The notes under the pieces were generated by a model, which did no database searches, had not been told where the DNA came from, and worked only from the letters and a program-made list of their open reading frames with translations. A DNA stretch of 64,000 nt, taken from positions 186,001 through 250,000 of the forward strand of contig JAFIGV010000015.1 of the NCBI GenBank assembly GCA_017849575.1, given 5' to 3'. Shown piece by piece: positions 26,681 to 34,531 of this stretch (positions are counted from its first letter, which is position 1; each line of letters begins with the position of its first letter). Both the position numbers and the translations under genes were made by a program. The stretch comes from Flavipsychrobacter sp. (lineage in GTDB: Bacteria > Bacteroidota > Bacteroidia > Chitinophagales > Chitinophagaceae).

Positions 26681-28714
26681 TTATGCGTATTCCTGTATGG
26701 GCACGGAAAACTCGACCCGAGTCCCTTTGTCTGGTGCACTATACAGGTTGAATTGCCCGCCTGTTTCTTCCACGCGCAGGCGCATGTTTTGCAGGCCATT
26801 CCCCTGGCTGGTGGTGTTAAGGTCAAAGCCCCTGCCATTGTCTTCAATGCTCACCGAAAGTTGGCGCGGGCCGGCAGCAAGTTTTACATCGATCTCAGAC
26901 GCGCCCGCGTGTTTCAGCGCATTGTTGACGGCCTCCTGTATGACGCGAAACAGATGGGATGCTACCGCACCATCCATACGCCTCGTCCCTTCGCCAGACA
27001 AATGTATCGACACCGCTGTGCTTTCGCCTCCGGCAGGGCGAAGGTAGTCGTGCAGCTTGGCTACAAATTCTTCCACGCTGAATTCCGCCTTGTTGATAAG
27101 CCATACCGTATTGCGTAGCTCTCTGATCGTGTTCATGGTCAGCTTCTGTGTTTCTTTGAGTGTGGGCAGGTCGTTCTGACGCAGCGACAGTGACTGCAAA
27201 GAACTATTGATAAAAGTGAGCTGTGCGCCGATGTTGTCGTGCAGCTCGCGAGAGATGCGGAGCTTTTCTTCATGCAGCCGGCGCAGCGCTTTTGCCTTCG
27301 ATAAGTCCGCTTCCTGTTTCATCTTTATTCGCTTTAGTTTGTTGTTGCGCAGAGCTAAAGCGCCGATAATGGCAAGGGCTACGATCGCAAGTCCGGAGCC
27401 GTACAATAGTTTGTTTTTCTTTTCCAGCAATAACCGGTTTTCACTTACGGCAGCAGTTTTCTCGGCAAGCTCGCGGTCTTTTTGTTCTGTTTCATATTGT
27501 GTCTGCAGGCTCAGCACTTGCTCGTGTCTTTCTGTATTGTACACACTGTCTTTAAGGGCGGTCAGAATTTTCAGGTGATCCATGGCAAGGCCGGGCCTGT
27601 TACTGCGTTCATATAGTCTGGTCAGCGCTTCTTCCGTCAGCATCACCAGGGGATTACTTTCAATTCGCTTGCCGGTTTGCAGTGCCCCGAGCAATTGCCT
27701 TTCAGCTAAAGCATAGTTGCTGAGTCCTTCCAGCGCAATGCCCTGCTGCGCCAACGCATATCCCAGGCTTTCCTCATCTTTTGCTTCTTTTGCCATTTGC
27801 TCCGCTTGTCTGCCGGTCGCCAGGGCCTCGCGATATCTTCGCAGTTCATTGAGCGCACTGGCAATATTGGTCAGGTTATACAGTTCATCCTTCCAATGTC
27901 CCGCAGCCTCGTTCAGGTTTTTTGCCTCATCGAGGAACCTGAGTGCCTGCGCAGGCTGGTGCAGGTTTTGGTAGGCAGCACCGATATTGCCGAGGCATAC
28001 GATCAGCGTTCTTTTATCGCCGCTATTCCGGGCGGGTTCCAGCATGTTCAGGTAGCATTCCAGGGCTTTTTCCTGATTGCCGTTCCGCTCGTAGATCAGT
28101 CCTATATTGTTGTATGCGCGGGCTGTGCCTTTGAAGTTGTTGTGCGCCTGTGCATAGGCCAGGGCTTTTAGCTGGAAGTCAATAGCTTTTTCAAACAGAT
28201 TCAGATTCTTATAGTTGTTGCCAATATTGGTGAAAAGCGCCGCCATCCTCGCTGAATCTTTCAAGGCGCTGTAAATGGTCAGCGCGCTGTCGTTGTAGCG
28301 AAGGGCCTGTCGGTGAAGTCCCTGTTTTTTGAGTAAAAGGGCATAGTCCTGATAGCCATAGGCCACCAGTGCAGGAAGGTTGTCTTGTTTGGCGGTCGCA
28401 ATGCCCTGCAGATATAGTGCGGCGCCTTCGGAATAGCGGGAAGCCATTTCTTCCAGACTGGCAAGGTTGTACAAACTTTTGATGAAGCCAAAAGGGTAGT
28501 TTTTTTCGGAAGAAAGCTGCCTTGCCTTAAGGGCAAAATCCTTTGCACGCACTTCATCGTCTTCTGCCAGCAGGTAAGAAAGCTGGTTATAGACATTGAT
28601 ACGGGTGCTGTCGGGCAGGCGAGTACTGAGGGCTTGCATCAGGCTATCCTTTTCGCCGGCATAGAGCGTTTGTGCCAACAGTGTAATTGCCAGCAGGAGC
28701 AAAGTTGATTTCAT
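26681..28714 (-). CDS. TPR-containing sensor histidine kinase (HisKA_3)
   Basis: 677 residues. Signal peptide 1-19 (MKSTLLLLAITLLAQTLYA), then about ten tetratricopeptide helices pairs to about residue 400 in the periplasm (for example KGTARAYNNIGLIYERNGNQ), one membrane helix near 434-453 (LLYGSGLAIVALAIIGALAL), coiled coil, HisKA_3 phospho-acceptor in RELHDNIGAQL (His about 495), and HATPase N-box EAVNNALKHA plus G-box DNGRGFD and GNGLQNM. Signals through the LuxR-type regulator encoded 51 bp downstream. Ligand unknown. Its 5' end faces the divergent formylglycine-enzyme-like operon, suggesting that the system controls it. Confidence 0.93.
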   Translation of the reverse strand: MKSTLLLLAITLLAQTLYAGEKDSLMQALSTRLPDSTRINVYNQLSYLLAEDDEVRAKDFALKARQLSSEKNYPFGFIKSLYNLASLEEMASRYSEGAALYLQGIATAKQDNLPALVAYGYQDYALLLKKQGLHRQALRYNDSALTIYSALKDSARMAALFTNIGNNYKNLNLFEKAIDFQLKALAYAQAHNNFKGTARAYNNIGLIYERNGNQEKALECYLNMLEPARNSGDKRTLIVCLGNIGAAYQNLHQPAQALRFLDEAKNLNEAAGHWKDELYNLTNIASALNELRRYREALATGRQAEQMAKEAKDEESLGYALAQQGIALEGLSNYALAERQLLGALQTGKRIESNPLVMLTEEALTRLYERSNRPGLAMDHLKILTALKDSVYNTERHEQVLSLQTQYETEQKDRELAEKTAAVSENRLLLEKKNKLLYGSGLAIVALAIIGALALRNNKLKRIKMKQEADLSKAKALRRLHEEKLRISRELHDNIGAQLTFINSSLQSLSLRQNDLPTLKETQKLTMNTIRELRNTVWLINKAEFSVEEFVAKLHDYLRPAGGESTAVSIHLSGEGTRRMDGAVASHLFRVIQEAVNNALKHAGASEIDVKLAAGPRQLSVSIEDNGRGFDLNTTSQGNGLQNMRLRVEETGGQFNLYSAPDKGTRVEFSVPIQEYA

Positions 28715-28779
28715 CGGACAGAAATAGTAACGGGAAAGTACAAATTGTTCTCTTCAAAATTTCGGCGTTACGCTGATAA

Positions 28780-28797
28780 ATACGCATAGCTGCGTAT
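28780..28797. promoter_or_regulatory. Inverted repeat in the divergent promoter, possible response-regulator site
   Basis: Perfect 7-bp arms ATACGCA/TGCGTAT with a 4-bp gap. Its centre is about 45 bp upstream of the expected start point of the plus-strand operon (-7 box at 28820-28827) and 74 bp from the kinase start, a usual activator position. A recognisable -33 element is missing, which fits need for an activator. Binding is inferred. Confidence 0.5.
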
Positions 28798-28819
28798 GGT
28801 GTGCTTTAGAGGCTCAATC

Positions 28820-28827
28820 TACTTTTG
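28820..28827 (+). promoter_or_regulatory. -7 promoter box of the FGE-like/T9SS operon
   Basis: TACTTTTG matches the Bacteroidota TAnnTTTG box, 19 nt before the ATG at 28847. It overlaps a 12-bp palindrome TTGATGCATCAA (28825-28836). Confidence 0.55.
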
Positions 28828-28846
28828 ATGCATCAACTTTTTGCAC

Positions 28847-30253
28847 ATGAAAAAGATTTTTACTGCCGCACTTTTGTTCTTTTCTGCCGTCGCCAAGGCC
28901 AACAACATTCAGGTAAGCAATCCCTCCATCAATGGTCAGAACACTGCGCTTGATTTTTCGATGGTGAACTTTAGTCTCTCGTGGGATCATAGCTGGCGTA
29001 CCAGTACCAATGAAGCCAACTATGACGGAGCCTGGGTTTTTGTAAAGTTCCGCAAAGCCAACAGTGGACTCTGGCAACATGCTACCATCAACTACACAGC
29101 ACCAGGTACGGCTGCGGCATCGGGTCACACAGAGCCGGCAGGTGCTACCATCACGACAGCACCAGATGGTAAAGGCGTGTTTGTCTATCGCAATGCGAAC
29201 GGAACGGGTAATGTTTCCTACAGCGGTGCATCGCTTCGCTGGAACTATGGTGTAGATGGAGTGCTCGACAATGATAGCGTAGAGATACGAGTGTATGCGG
29301 TGGAGATGGTGTACGTTACGCAGGGTCAATATTATCTCGGGTCCGGAGGTGCGGAGAATTATTATTTCAAAGCGGGAAGCACGAACAATCCTTTCCAGGT
29401 CAATTCGGAGGGCGCCATCACAATAGGCACAGCTTCGGGCGATCTTTATTATGGACTGGGGGGCTCGAGTGGCGATGGAAGCGGTCCCTTGCCTGCGGCT
29501 TATCCCAAAGGCTACAATGCTTTTTGGATGATGAAGTATGAGTGTAGTGAACAACAGTATGCCGATTTTCTGAATAACCTCGATGCGAGCAGAGCCAATA
29601 CGCGCAATGTGGGCATCCCCGGGTCGGCGAATAACTATGTTGCGAACTATCCGGAACGTGCGCTGGGCGGACTTAGTGGTGTTGATTTTCTGGCTTTACT
29701 CGATTGGATGGCATTGCGACCCATGACGGAACTTGAATACGAAAAAGCATGCCGCGGATACAATATTGTTCCGCTGCCTAACGAATATGCCTGGGGTAAT
29801 ACCACAATTGGTTATGTTCCCTCGGTATTGAATAGTGGTTTGGCAACCGAAACACAGTCAGCCGGAAACGCCAACTACTATCCCTACACTTCATATCTGA
29901 ATCGTCCGATCCGTTGCGGAGCCTTTGCACAGGACACCACCACCACAAGAACACAGACAGGGGGCAGCTACTACGGTGCGCTCGAACTTTCCGGAAACAT
30001 TGAAGAGCTGTGTGTAACGGTAGGTAATACTACCGGTCGCAGTTTTACCGGTGCGCACGGCGACGGAAACCTTGATGCTAACGGCGAAGCCAATGTAACG
30101 AACTGGAGTGCAGCAGGTGTCGGTGTACGGGGCGGTTCTTTCAATGAGCCCGCTGCCAGCCTGCGCGTATCTGATCGCACCAACGCTGCCTATATACCCA
30201 ACACCACCCGCAGCGCAGCACAGGGCGGACGCGGAGTACGCACAGCACAGTAA
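28847..30253 (+). CDS. Secreted formylglycine-generating-enzyme-like (SUMF1/FGE) protein
   Basis: 468 residues. The ATG at 28847 is used because it begins a signal peptide (MKKIFTAALLFFSAVAKANN); a TTG 6 bp upstream is unlikely. Residues about 30-140 are a beta-sandwich of unknown role. From about residue 200 the fold of the FGE-sulfatase domain shows: FWMMKYECSEQQYADFLNNL, RPMTELEYEKACRG, NEYAWGNTTIGY, GGSYYGALELSGNIEELCV, VGVRGGSFNEPAASLRVSDR and final GGRGVR. Catalytic Cys pair positions of true FGE are not obvious, so it is likely a structural or binding homolog as in many gliding-associated proteins. Co-transcribed with the T9SS gene 22 bp downstream. Confidence 0.85.
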   Translation: MKKIFTAALLFFSAVAKANNIQVSNPSINGQNTALDFSMVNFSLSWDHSWRTSTNEANYDGAWVFVKFRKANSGLWQHATINYTAPGTAAASGHTEPAGATITTAPDGKGVFVYRNANGTGNVSYSGASLRWNYGVDGVLDNDSVEIRVYAVEMVYVTQGQYYLGSGGAENYYFKAGSTNNPFQVNSEGAITIGTASGDLYYGLGGSSGDGSGPLPAAYPKGYNAFWMMKYECSEQQYADFLNNLDASRANTRNVGIPGSANNYVANYPERALGGLSGVDFLALLDWMALRPMTELEYEKACRGYNIVPLPNEYAWGNTTIGYVPSVLNSGLATETQSAGNANYYPYTSYLNRPIRCGAFAQDTTTTRTQTGGSYYGALELSGNIEELCVTVGNTTGRSFTGAHGDGNLDANGEANVTNWSAAGVGVRGGSFNEPAASLRVSDRTNAAYIPNTTRSAAQGGRGVRTAQ

Positions 30254-30275
30254 GGTCTGGACAAAAAGCAGCAAC

Positions 30276-31262
30276 ATGAAACAGCGCATTTTATTTCTCG
30301 CACTCGCAGGCATGCAGCTAACCGCCAAGGCTCAGAACAATCCGATTTTTTATGGCGGCTCCGGCGATGGGCATAGTGTTCTGTCGTGGATGCCAACGAC
30401 AAACCATGGTAACCTGGGCGGTCCGGGTGATGGCTATGCAGGTCAGCCATATTTGCAAATCCTTGCCCCTGCGCATGCGGGAGGCGCGGGTGACGGCTGG
30501 TCAGGCAACGGTTATCTGCCTCTTGTCTCTACGACCGTAAAGGGTGGCTCCGGCGATGGCTTTTCAGGAACGTTTGTGCTACAAACGACCGACCACGGAA
30601 ATAGTGGCGGCGAGGGCGACGGGTGGGGGAGTATGGGTAAGGCAGCCTACCAGAGCGCATGGAACAAAGGTGGTGCCGGCGATGGCTGGGCAAGTACTTA
30701 CAATCCTCTGGCTCCATTACCCGTCGGACTCATTTCGTTCGACGCAAAAAAGCGTGGCACACAGGGGCTACTGACCTGGGTGGCAGGCCATGTGAATGAT
30801 GTGGTAAAATTTGACGTTGAAAGAAGTGCCGATGCCGTACACTTCACTTATCTGGGCAGTGTAGTTCCACATGCCATGGCGTCTGATCCGTATGAACTGA
30901 TAGACGAACGTCCGATGCCCGGGCATAACTACTACCGGTTGCGGGTACAATATCAGTCGGGCAAAATCTCCTATTCAGGTGCTAGACTCCTGGTGTTTGC
31001 CGACACACAGCAGCCGTCGTTGCAAGTGTATCCAAATCCTGCTAACGAACAGGTCAACCTTGTAGTTTCAGACGAGATCGAAGGCCGGCAGCTTGTTGTA
31101 AATATTTATGACGCCGCCGGAAAGCTGGTCCTCCATCGTCAGGTGCTTGCTTCAGAAAAGGTAATACGCGTCAGTACGGTAGCTTTCGCTCAGGGCACCT
31201 ACTATATTCATTTGTCGGCGGGAGGCTTTTCATCGCTTAACCCTGTTGTGGTGCAGCACTGA
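30276..31262 (+). CDS. T9SS cargo protein with six 21-residue GGxGDG repeats
   Basis: 328 residues. The ATG at 30276 starts a signal peptide (MKQRILFLALAGMQLTAKA). Six copies of GGxGDG follow at residues 27, 48, 69, 90, 111 and 132, an exact spacing of 21; the seventh residue is His, Tyr, Trp, Phe, Trp, Trp. The middle (LPVGLISFDAKKRGTQGLLTW) and the end (LQVYPNPANEQVNLVVSD ... GTYYIHLSAG) are the standard adaptor and type A C-terminal sorting domain of the type IX secretion system, so the protein is exported and probably anchored to the surface. Lies 22 bp after the FGE-like gene in the same operon. Ligand unknown; Ca2+ binding by the Gly-Asp loops is possible. Confidence 0.9.
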   Translation: MKQRILFLALAGMQLTAKAQNNPIFYGGSGDGHSVLSWMPTTNHGNLGGPGDGYAGQPYLQILAPAHAGGAGDGWSGNGYLPLVSTTVKGGSGDGFSGTFVLQTTDHGNSGGEGDGWGSMGKAAYQSAWNKGGAGDGWASTYNPLAPLPVGLISFDAKKRGTQGLLTWVAGHVNDVVKFDVERSADAVHFTYLGSVVPHAMASDPYELIDERPMPGHNYYRLRVQYQSGKISYSGARLLVFADTQQPSLQVYPNPANEQVNLVVSDEIEGRQLVVNIYDAAGKLVLHRQVLASEKVIRVSTVAFAQGTYYIHLSAGGFSSLNPVVVQH

Positions 31263-31575
31263 TTTAATTTGACGATTTGAAAATTTGAGGATTTGAAGAT
31301 AATTCGGCAATGAGTCAATTCGGCAATTTGCCAATGTCGCCGTCCGCCGCAAAAGTTCGGTTTATTACTCGCGTCCTTGCGAGGAGCGTAGCAAAGCGGA
31401 GCGACGAAGCAATCTATACAATGTGCTAATGTGCTAATTTGCTGATGTGCTAATTAGAATTGAAGACAATTAGCCAATTAGCCAATTTTAGATAAGGCTT
31501 GAAAGCGGGACACCAACCTCACGACTTCACATATTCACAGTCTTACGAGTACACAACTGCGGAAATAAACAACCC
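31263..31575. repeat. Dispersed composite AT-rich repeat, copy C
   Basis: Begins right after the stop of the T9SS gene with GATTTGAAAATTTGAGG and GATTTGAAGATAATTCGGC, then GCCAATTAGCCAATTTTAG, AAGGCTTGAAAGCGGGACAC and ACTTCACATATTCAC tracts ending AACAACCC. Embedded at 31371-31415 is a different repeat (see next entry). Confidence 0.65.
31371..31415. repeat. GCGAGGAGC/GCAATCT intergenic repeat
   Basis: CGTCCTTGCGAGGAGCGTAG then CGGAGCGACGAAGCAATCT. Sequences of the form TTGCGAGGAGC...GACGAAGCAATCT are widely scattered between genes in many bacterial genomes and are palindromic. One copy here, inside the composite repeat. Confidence 0.6.
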
Positions 31576-31584
31576 TCATTTCCC

Positions 31585-31667
31585 CTTCTTCTTTTGCTTG
31601 ATCAAAAGAAGAAGCAATCCCGATAGCTATCGGGACAAGCGGGCATCAATGACGGGGTGATGCCCGC
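31585..31667. repeat. Cluster of three adjacent palindromes
   Basis: Stem 1: CTTCTTCTTTTG/CAAAAGAAGAAG (31585-31614, loop 6). Palindrome 2: TCCCGATAGCTATCGGGA (31618-31635). Stem 3: GCGGGCATCA/TGATGCCCGC (31639-31667, loop 9). No T run follows any of them, so they are not simple terminators; BIME-like intergenic hairpins are likelier. Confidence 0.75.
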
Positions 31668-31734
31668 GGTCTTACTATTAAGCTTTTGTGCTAATGTGCT
31701 GCCAAGCAGGGCAATTGGATAATTCAGCAAGGCG

Positions 31735-31915
31735 CCAATTCGACAATTGGAATTGAAAATTTTAGGATTTGAAGATAATTAGCGAATTAGCCGATTAGCC
31801 AATGGTGGATAAGACTTGAAAGTAGGACAACCAATTTCACGATTTACGACTTCACGATTTACGATTTACGACGTTACAACTTCACAAATAAACGCATCAA
31901 CAAAAGAACAGCCTC
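31735..31915. repeat. Dispersed composite AT-rich repeat, copy D
   Basis: Same modules as copies A-C: TTGAAAATTTTAGGATTTG, TTAGCCGATTAGCCAATGG, GACTTGAAAGTAGGACAAC, then repeated ACGATTTACGACTTCACG and AACGCATCAACAAAAG. It ends directly before the promoter of the HMA-AraC gene. Confidence 0.65.
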
Positions 31916-31916
31916 C

Positions 31917-31924
31917 TAATTTTG
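31917..31924 (+). promoter_or_regulatory. -7 promoter box of the HMA-AraC regulator
   Basis: TAATTTTG matches TAnnTTTG; 9 nt separate it from the ATG, so the leader must be very short. Confidence 0.5.
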
Positions 31925-31933
31925 CACTGAGCT

Positions 31934-32512
31934 ATGAAAAATTCCCATACACTTCTGGTGAAGAACATGGTCTGCAATCGCTGTATAGCAGCAGTGGAAG
32001 CTGCGCTGAAAGCCGAAGATATAGCTTATGATAAAGTGCAGTTGGGAGAGATCAGTATTACTACAGCTCTATCTGCAACACGGAAGGAAGCTTTTGAGCA
32101 CAGACTACGGGGGCTTGGCTTTGAGCTGATTGACGGCAGAACCGGCGGCGTGGTAGAGAAAATCAAGCAACTGGTGATCAAACGCGCAAGGAATCAATCG
32201 GCAGAAGAAGATTCGAGACTGAAGTTGTCGGGATATTTGTCGGAGCAACTAAGGCATGAATACAGTTATCTCAGCAACTTGTTTTCGTCGGTAGAGGGCA
32301 GAACGATCGAGAACTATTTTATCGAACAGCGTATTGAATACGTAAAGGAACTGCTGGTGTACGATGAGATGACACTTTCGGAAATCGCTCTGGAACTGGA
32401 ATACAGCAGCACCGCCCACCTTTCGGCCCAGTTTAAAAAAGTGACCGGGCTTACACCTTCTCATTACAAAAAAGTAGGCGCAGCCAAACGTAAGGCACTC
32501 GACGAGCTCTGA
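31934..32512 (+). CDS. Metal-sensing-type AraC regulator with N-terminal HMA-like domain
   Basis: 192 residues. The first 65 residues look like a ferredoxin-like heavy-metal-associated domain with LVKNMVCNRCIAAVEAAL (Cys14 and Cys17 region; CxxC motif). Residues about 95-185 form an AraC-type double HTH: RTIENYFIEQRIEYVKELL, LSEIALELEYSSTAHLSAQF, KKVTGLTPSHYKK. No amidase or sugar-binding domain. In Bacteroidota such fusions occur beside copper and other metal-handling genes. The next gene encodes a Cys-rich metallothionein-like peptide, so a metal-responsive regulator is the best inference; the metal is not known. Confidence 0.85.
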   Translation: MKNSHTLLVKNMVCNRCIAAVEAALKAEDIAYDKVQLGEISITTALSATRKEAFEHRLRGLGFELIDGRTGGVVEKIKQLVIKRARNQSAEEDSRLKLSGYLSEQLRHEYSYLSNLFSSVEGRTIENYFIEQRIEYVKELLVYDEMTLSEIALELEYSSTAHLSAQFKKVTGLTPSHYKKVGAAKRKALDEL

Positions 32513-32580
32513 TTTGCGCATTCCAAAAATGATGTAAATCTTTCCCAAAGTTGTGTAACAGCGGGGGCAGTGCCTGGCGG

Positions 32581-32588
32581 TAGCTTTG
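32581..32588 (+). promoter_or_regulatory. -7 promoter box of the Cys-rich peptide gene
   Basis: TAGCTTTG matches TAnnTTTG, 30 nt before the ATG. The 69 bp between the regulator stop and the box contain GC-rich GCGGGGGCAGTGCCTGGCGG, a possible control site. Confidence 0.5.
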
Positions 32589-32618
32589 CACTATCAAAAA
32601 CAATAAAACAGTTTTTTT

Positions 32619-32741
32619 ATGAAAACAACATCAAGCCTTCGCCTGGCAAATGGCGCCAACGGACAAAAATGCAGCAATCCAAACTGTACTTGTACTCATT
32701 GTAACTGCGGTAACAATTGTACCTGCAAAAACTGCGGATAG
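32619..32741 (+). CDS. Metallothionein-like Cys-rich 40-residue peptide
   Basis: 40 residues with eight Cys and one His in the C-terminal 23: CSNPNCTCTHCNCGNNC and TCKNCG, with CxC and CxxC groups typical of metallothioneins that bind Zn, Cu or Cd through thiolates. The N-terminus (MKTTSSLRLANGANGQK) is unremarkable. It has its own TAnnTTTG box and a strong terminator, so it is a real, independently expressed gene despite its size. The HMA-AraC regulator lies 106 bp upstream on the same strand, a fitting pair for metal homeostasis. No enzyme function is expected. Confidence 0.8.
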   Translation: MKTTSSLRLANGANGQKCSNPNCTCTHCNCGNNCTCKNCG

Positions 32742-32762
32742 GCAACAGCATTTCTGCATTCA

Positions 32763-32795
32763 GGAAGCCGGCACTGCGCCGGCTTCCATTTTTTT
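32763..32795 (+). terminator. Intrinsic terminator of the Cys-rich peptide gene
   Basis: 10-bp stem GGAAGCCGGC/GCCGGCTTCC with loop ACTGC and seven T. Confidence 0.92.
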
Positions 32796-32911
32796 GGGAT
32801 GAACTGATTTTGTGTTGTGGCCAAAAGCGGTTCACATCCCTTGACTTCTTTTTGTGCAGACTCCATTCGTAGGCAAGAGCTTTCAGAGGACTACTCCATC
32901 AGCTCGCCTGC

Positions 32912-33328
32912 TTAGTAAACACTTGCCAATATTTGCTCCAGCACTTTAAGGTCTATGTCTGCTAGTTTGTTGATGTAGATGCAGCCGCCGCCCGTTTTGT
33001 GCTTCCCAAGGCGCTGCAGTGCGGTAGCATGTTTTGCAGTGTCCATGATATAGACGGTAAGGTTGGCTTTTCGGGGAGAGAAACCGAGCCGGAACCAATC
33101 TACCTGACGACCACTGGTGGGACTCTCATACAACTTTTTGCCGAAGCCAATGATGGAGCTGCCCCAAAGTACAGGCGCTTCGCCAGTGAGCTTTTTCATC
33201 AGGGCCAACAGCACTGTGGCATCTGTTTTTTTCTGACCGTCGGGCAGGCGATTCAGAAAATCTTCAACACTTTCTGTAGTTGCCTTGGTTTTGATCTCGG
33301 CTAGCTTTGGTTTTCTTGTGGTTGCCAT
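32912..33328 (-). CDS. DUF1801-domain protein
   Basis: 138 residues. DUF1801 features: SVEDFLNRLPDGQKKTDATVL near residues 20-40, GEAPVLWGSSIIGFGKKLYE (about 50-69), WFRLGFSPRKANLTVYIM and GGGCIYINKLADIDLKVL. Family members are small soluble proteins of the SufE/NifU-related YdhG fold; no biochemical function is established. N-terminus (MATTRKPKLAEIKTKAT) is basic and probably disordered. No operon partner. Confidence 0.9.
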   Translation of the reverse strand: MATTRKPKLAEIKTKATTESVEDFLNRLPDGQKKTDATVLLALMKKLTGEAPVLWGSSIIGFGKKLYESPTSGRQVDWFRLGFSPRKANLTVYIMDTAKHATALQRLGKHKTGGGCIYINKLADIDLKVLEQILASVY

Positions 33329-33420
33329 ATTTGTTCTGTTTCCAGCAGGAGGTAATAAAAATAGTTGAGCCTTGTTGAACCCTGAAGACTTTTGAAATTA
33401 AATATTTGCCGGTAGGCAAT

Positions 33421-34524
33421 TCACCCCCTTACATCCAGCACATCCCTCAAAGCGTTTCCCAACACATTGAAAGCATAGACCAATAGCATGATGGCAATGC
33501 CGGGAATGATAGCCAGCAAGGGGCGGTTGGTCAGGAGGAAGTTGTAGTGTTCTTTGATCATCAATCCCCAGGAAGGTTGTGGCGGCTGCACACCGATGCC
33601 CAGAAAGCTAAGTCCGGCTTCGATAAGGATGGCGGCCGCAAAATTGCTGGCGGCGATCACCATCAACGGTCCGGCGATGTTGGGAAGGATGTGCCGGAAT
33701 ATGATGCGGATATCGGAAAGTCCCAGTGCTTTGGCTGCCGTGATGTATTCCATTTCTTTCAGTACCATCACCTGTCCGCGGATCAACCTTGCAGCGCTCA
33801 CCCACATGGTAAGACCGATGGCAATGAAGATTTCCCAAAATCCTTTTCCGATGGTGAGGGTGATGGCAAAGACCAGTAAGAGCGTGGGAATGGCCCATAA
33901 CAGGTTGATGATCCACATCACGATATCATCTACCCAGCCGCCAAAATAGCCCGCCAGAGAACCCAGCACGATACCGATGGAAAGCGATAGCAACACGGCT
34001 ACAAGGCCTACAGCAATGCTGACGCGTGCGCCCACCAGCAGGCGTGAAAGTATATCGCGGCCATAGCGGTCGGTGCCTAGCAGAAAGGTGCGGTGCTGTA
34101 TATACAGCCGCGAAAAACCAGCGGGGTCTGCGCCGGAAGCGTTCCACAGGGAAAGCGGATAACGCAGGGTGTCTTCAAGATCGTCGTCGATATAATGTCT
34201 GACGATTAGTTTATCGTTCGTGAACCGGTACCCATTTATCGGTACAGCATTGTAATCTGATGGCCTACCGGAAAACCAGTCCGTCCAGCGCTTTGGGGCA
34301 GTCTGCCGGATTTGCTTCGGTACCAGCAAGAGTTGTTTTTTAAAACCAGGGGACCGCGCTGCAAGCTCTATGACCATCCGGTTGGCGAAGGGAGTATTGT
34401 CGGGCGCCAGCGGGTAGGCAAAGAGGGCCACGCCACAGGTGAGCAGAATAATAGCGAGTGCCAGAAGCACCGAAGGTTTGCGAAAGAATCTGCCGCCTGC
34501 CGTTATGGGTCGCTTGCTTTTCAA
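33421..34524 (-). CDS. Oligopeptide/dipeptide ABC transporter permease (DppC/OppC type)
   Basis: 367 residues. First membrane helix at about 17-37 (VLLALAIILLTCGVALFAYP), then a periplasmic insert of about 100 residues, then five helices of the BPD transporter domain. LGTDRYGRDILSRLLVGAR (about 147-165) and EAGLSFLGIGVQPPQPSWG with the preceding AKALGLSDIRIIFRHILPN (EAA loop, contacts the ATPase) are diagnostic. Neither the DppB-like permease, ATPase nor binding protein is nearby, so partners are encoded elsewhere. It begins 7 bp after the stop of an M28 peptidase gene: peptide digestion and uptake may be linked. Confidence 0.9.
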   Translation of the reverse strand: MKSKRPITAGGRFFRKPSVLLALAIILLTCGVALFAYPLAPDNTPFANRMVIELAARSPGFKKQLLLVPKQIRQTAPKRWTDWFSGRPSDYNAVPINGYRFTNDKLIVRHYIDDDLEDTLRYPLSLWNASGADPAGFSRLYIQHRTFLLGTDRYGRDILSRLLVGARVSIAVGLVAVLLSLSIGIVLGSLAGYFGGWVDDIVMWIINLLWAIPTLLLVFAITLTIGKGFWEIFIAIGLTMWVSAARLIRGQVMVLKEMEYITAAKALGLSDIRIIFRHILPNIAGPLMVIAASNFAAAILIEAGLSFLGIGVQPPQPSWGLMIKEHYNFLLTNRPLLAIIPGIAIMLLVYAFNVLGNALRDVLDVRG

Positions 34525-34531
34525 AGTTTTT

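Noticed and set aside
31816-32031. 71-codon plus-strand frame before the HMA-AraC gene
   Set aside because: Reads through composite repeat copy D and overlaps the true gene in another frame.
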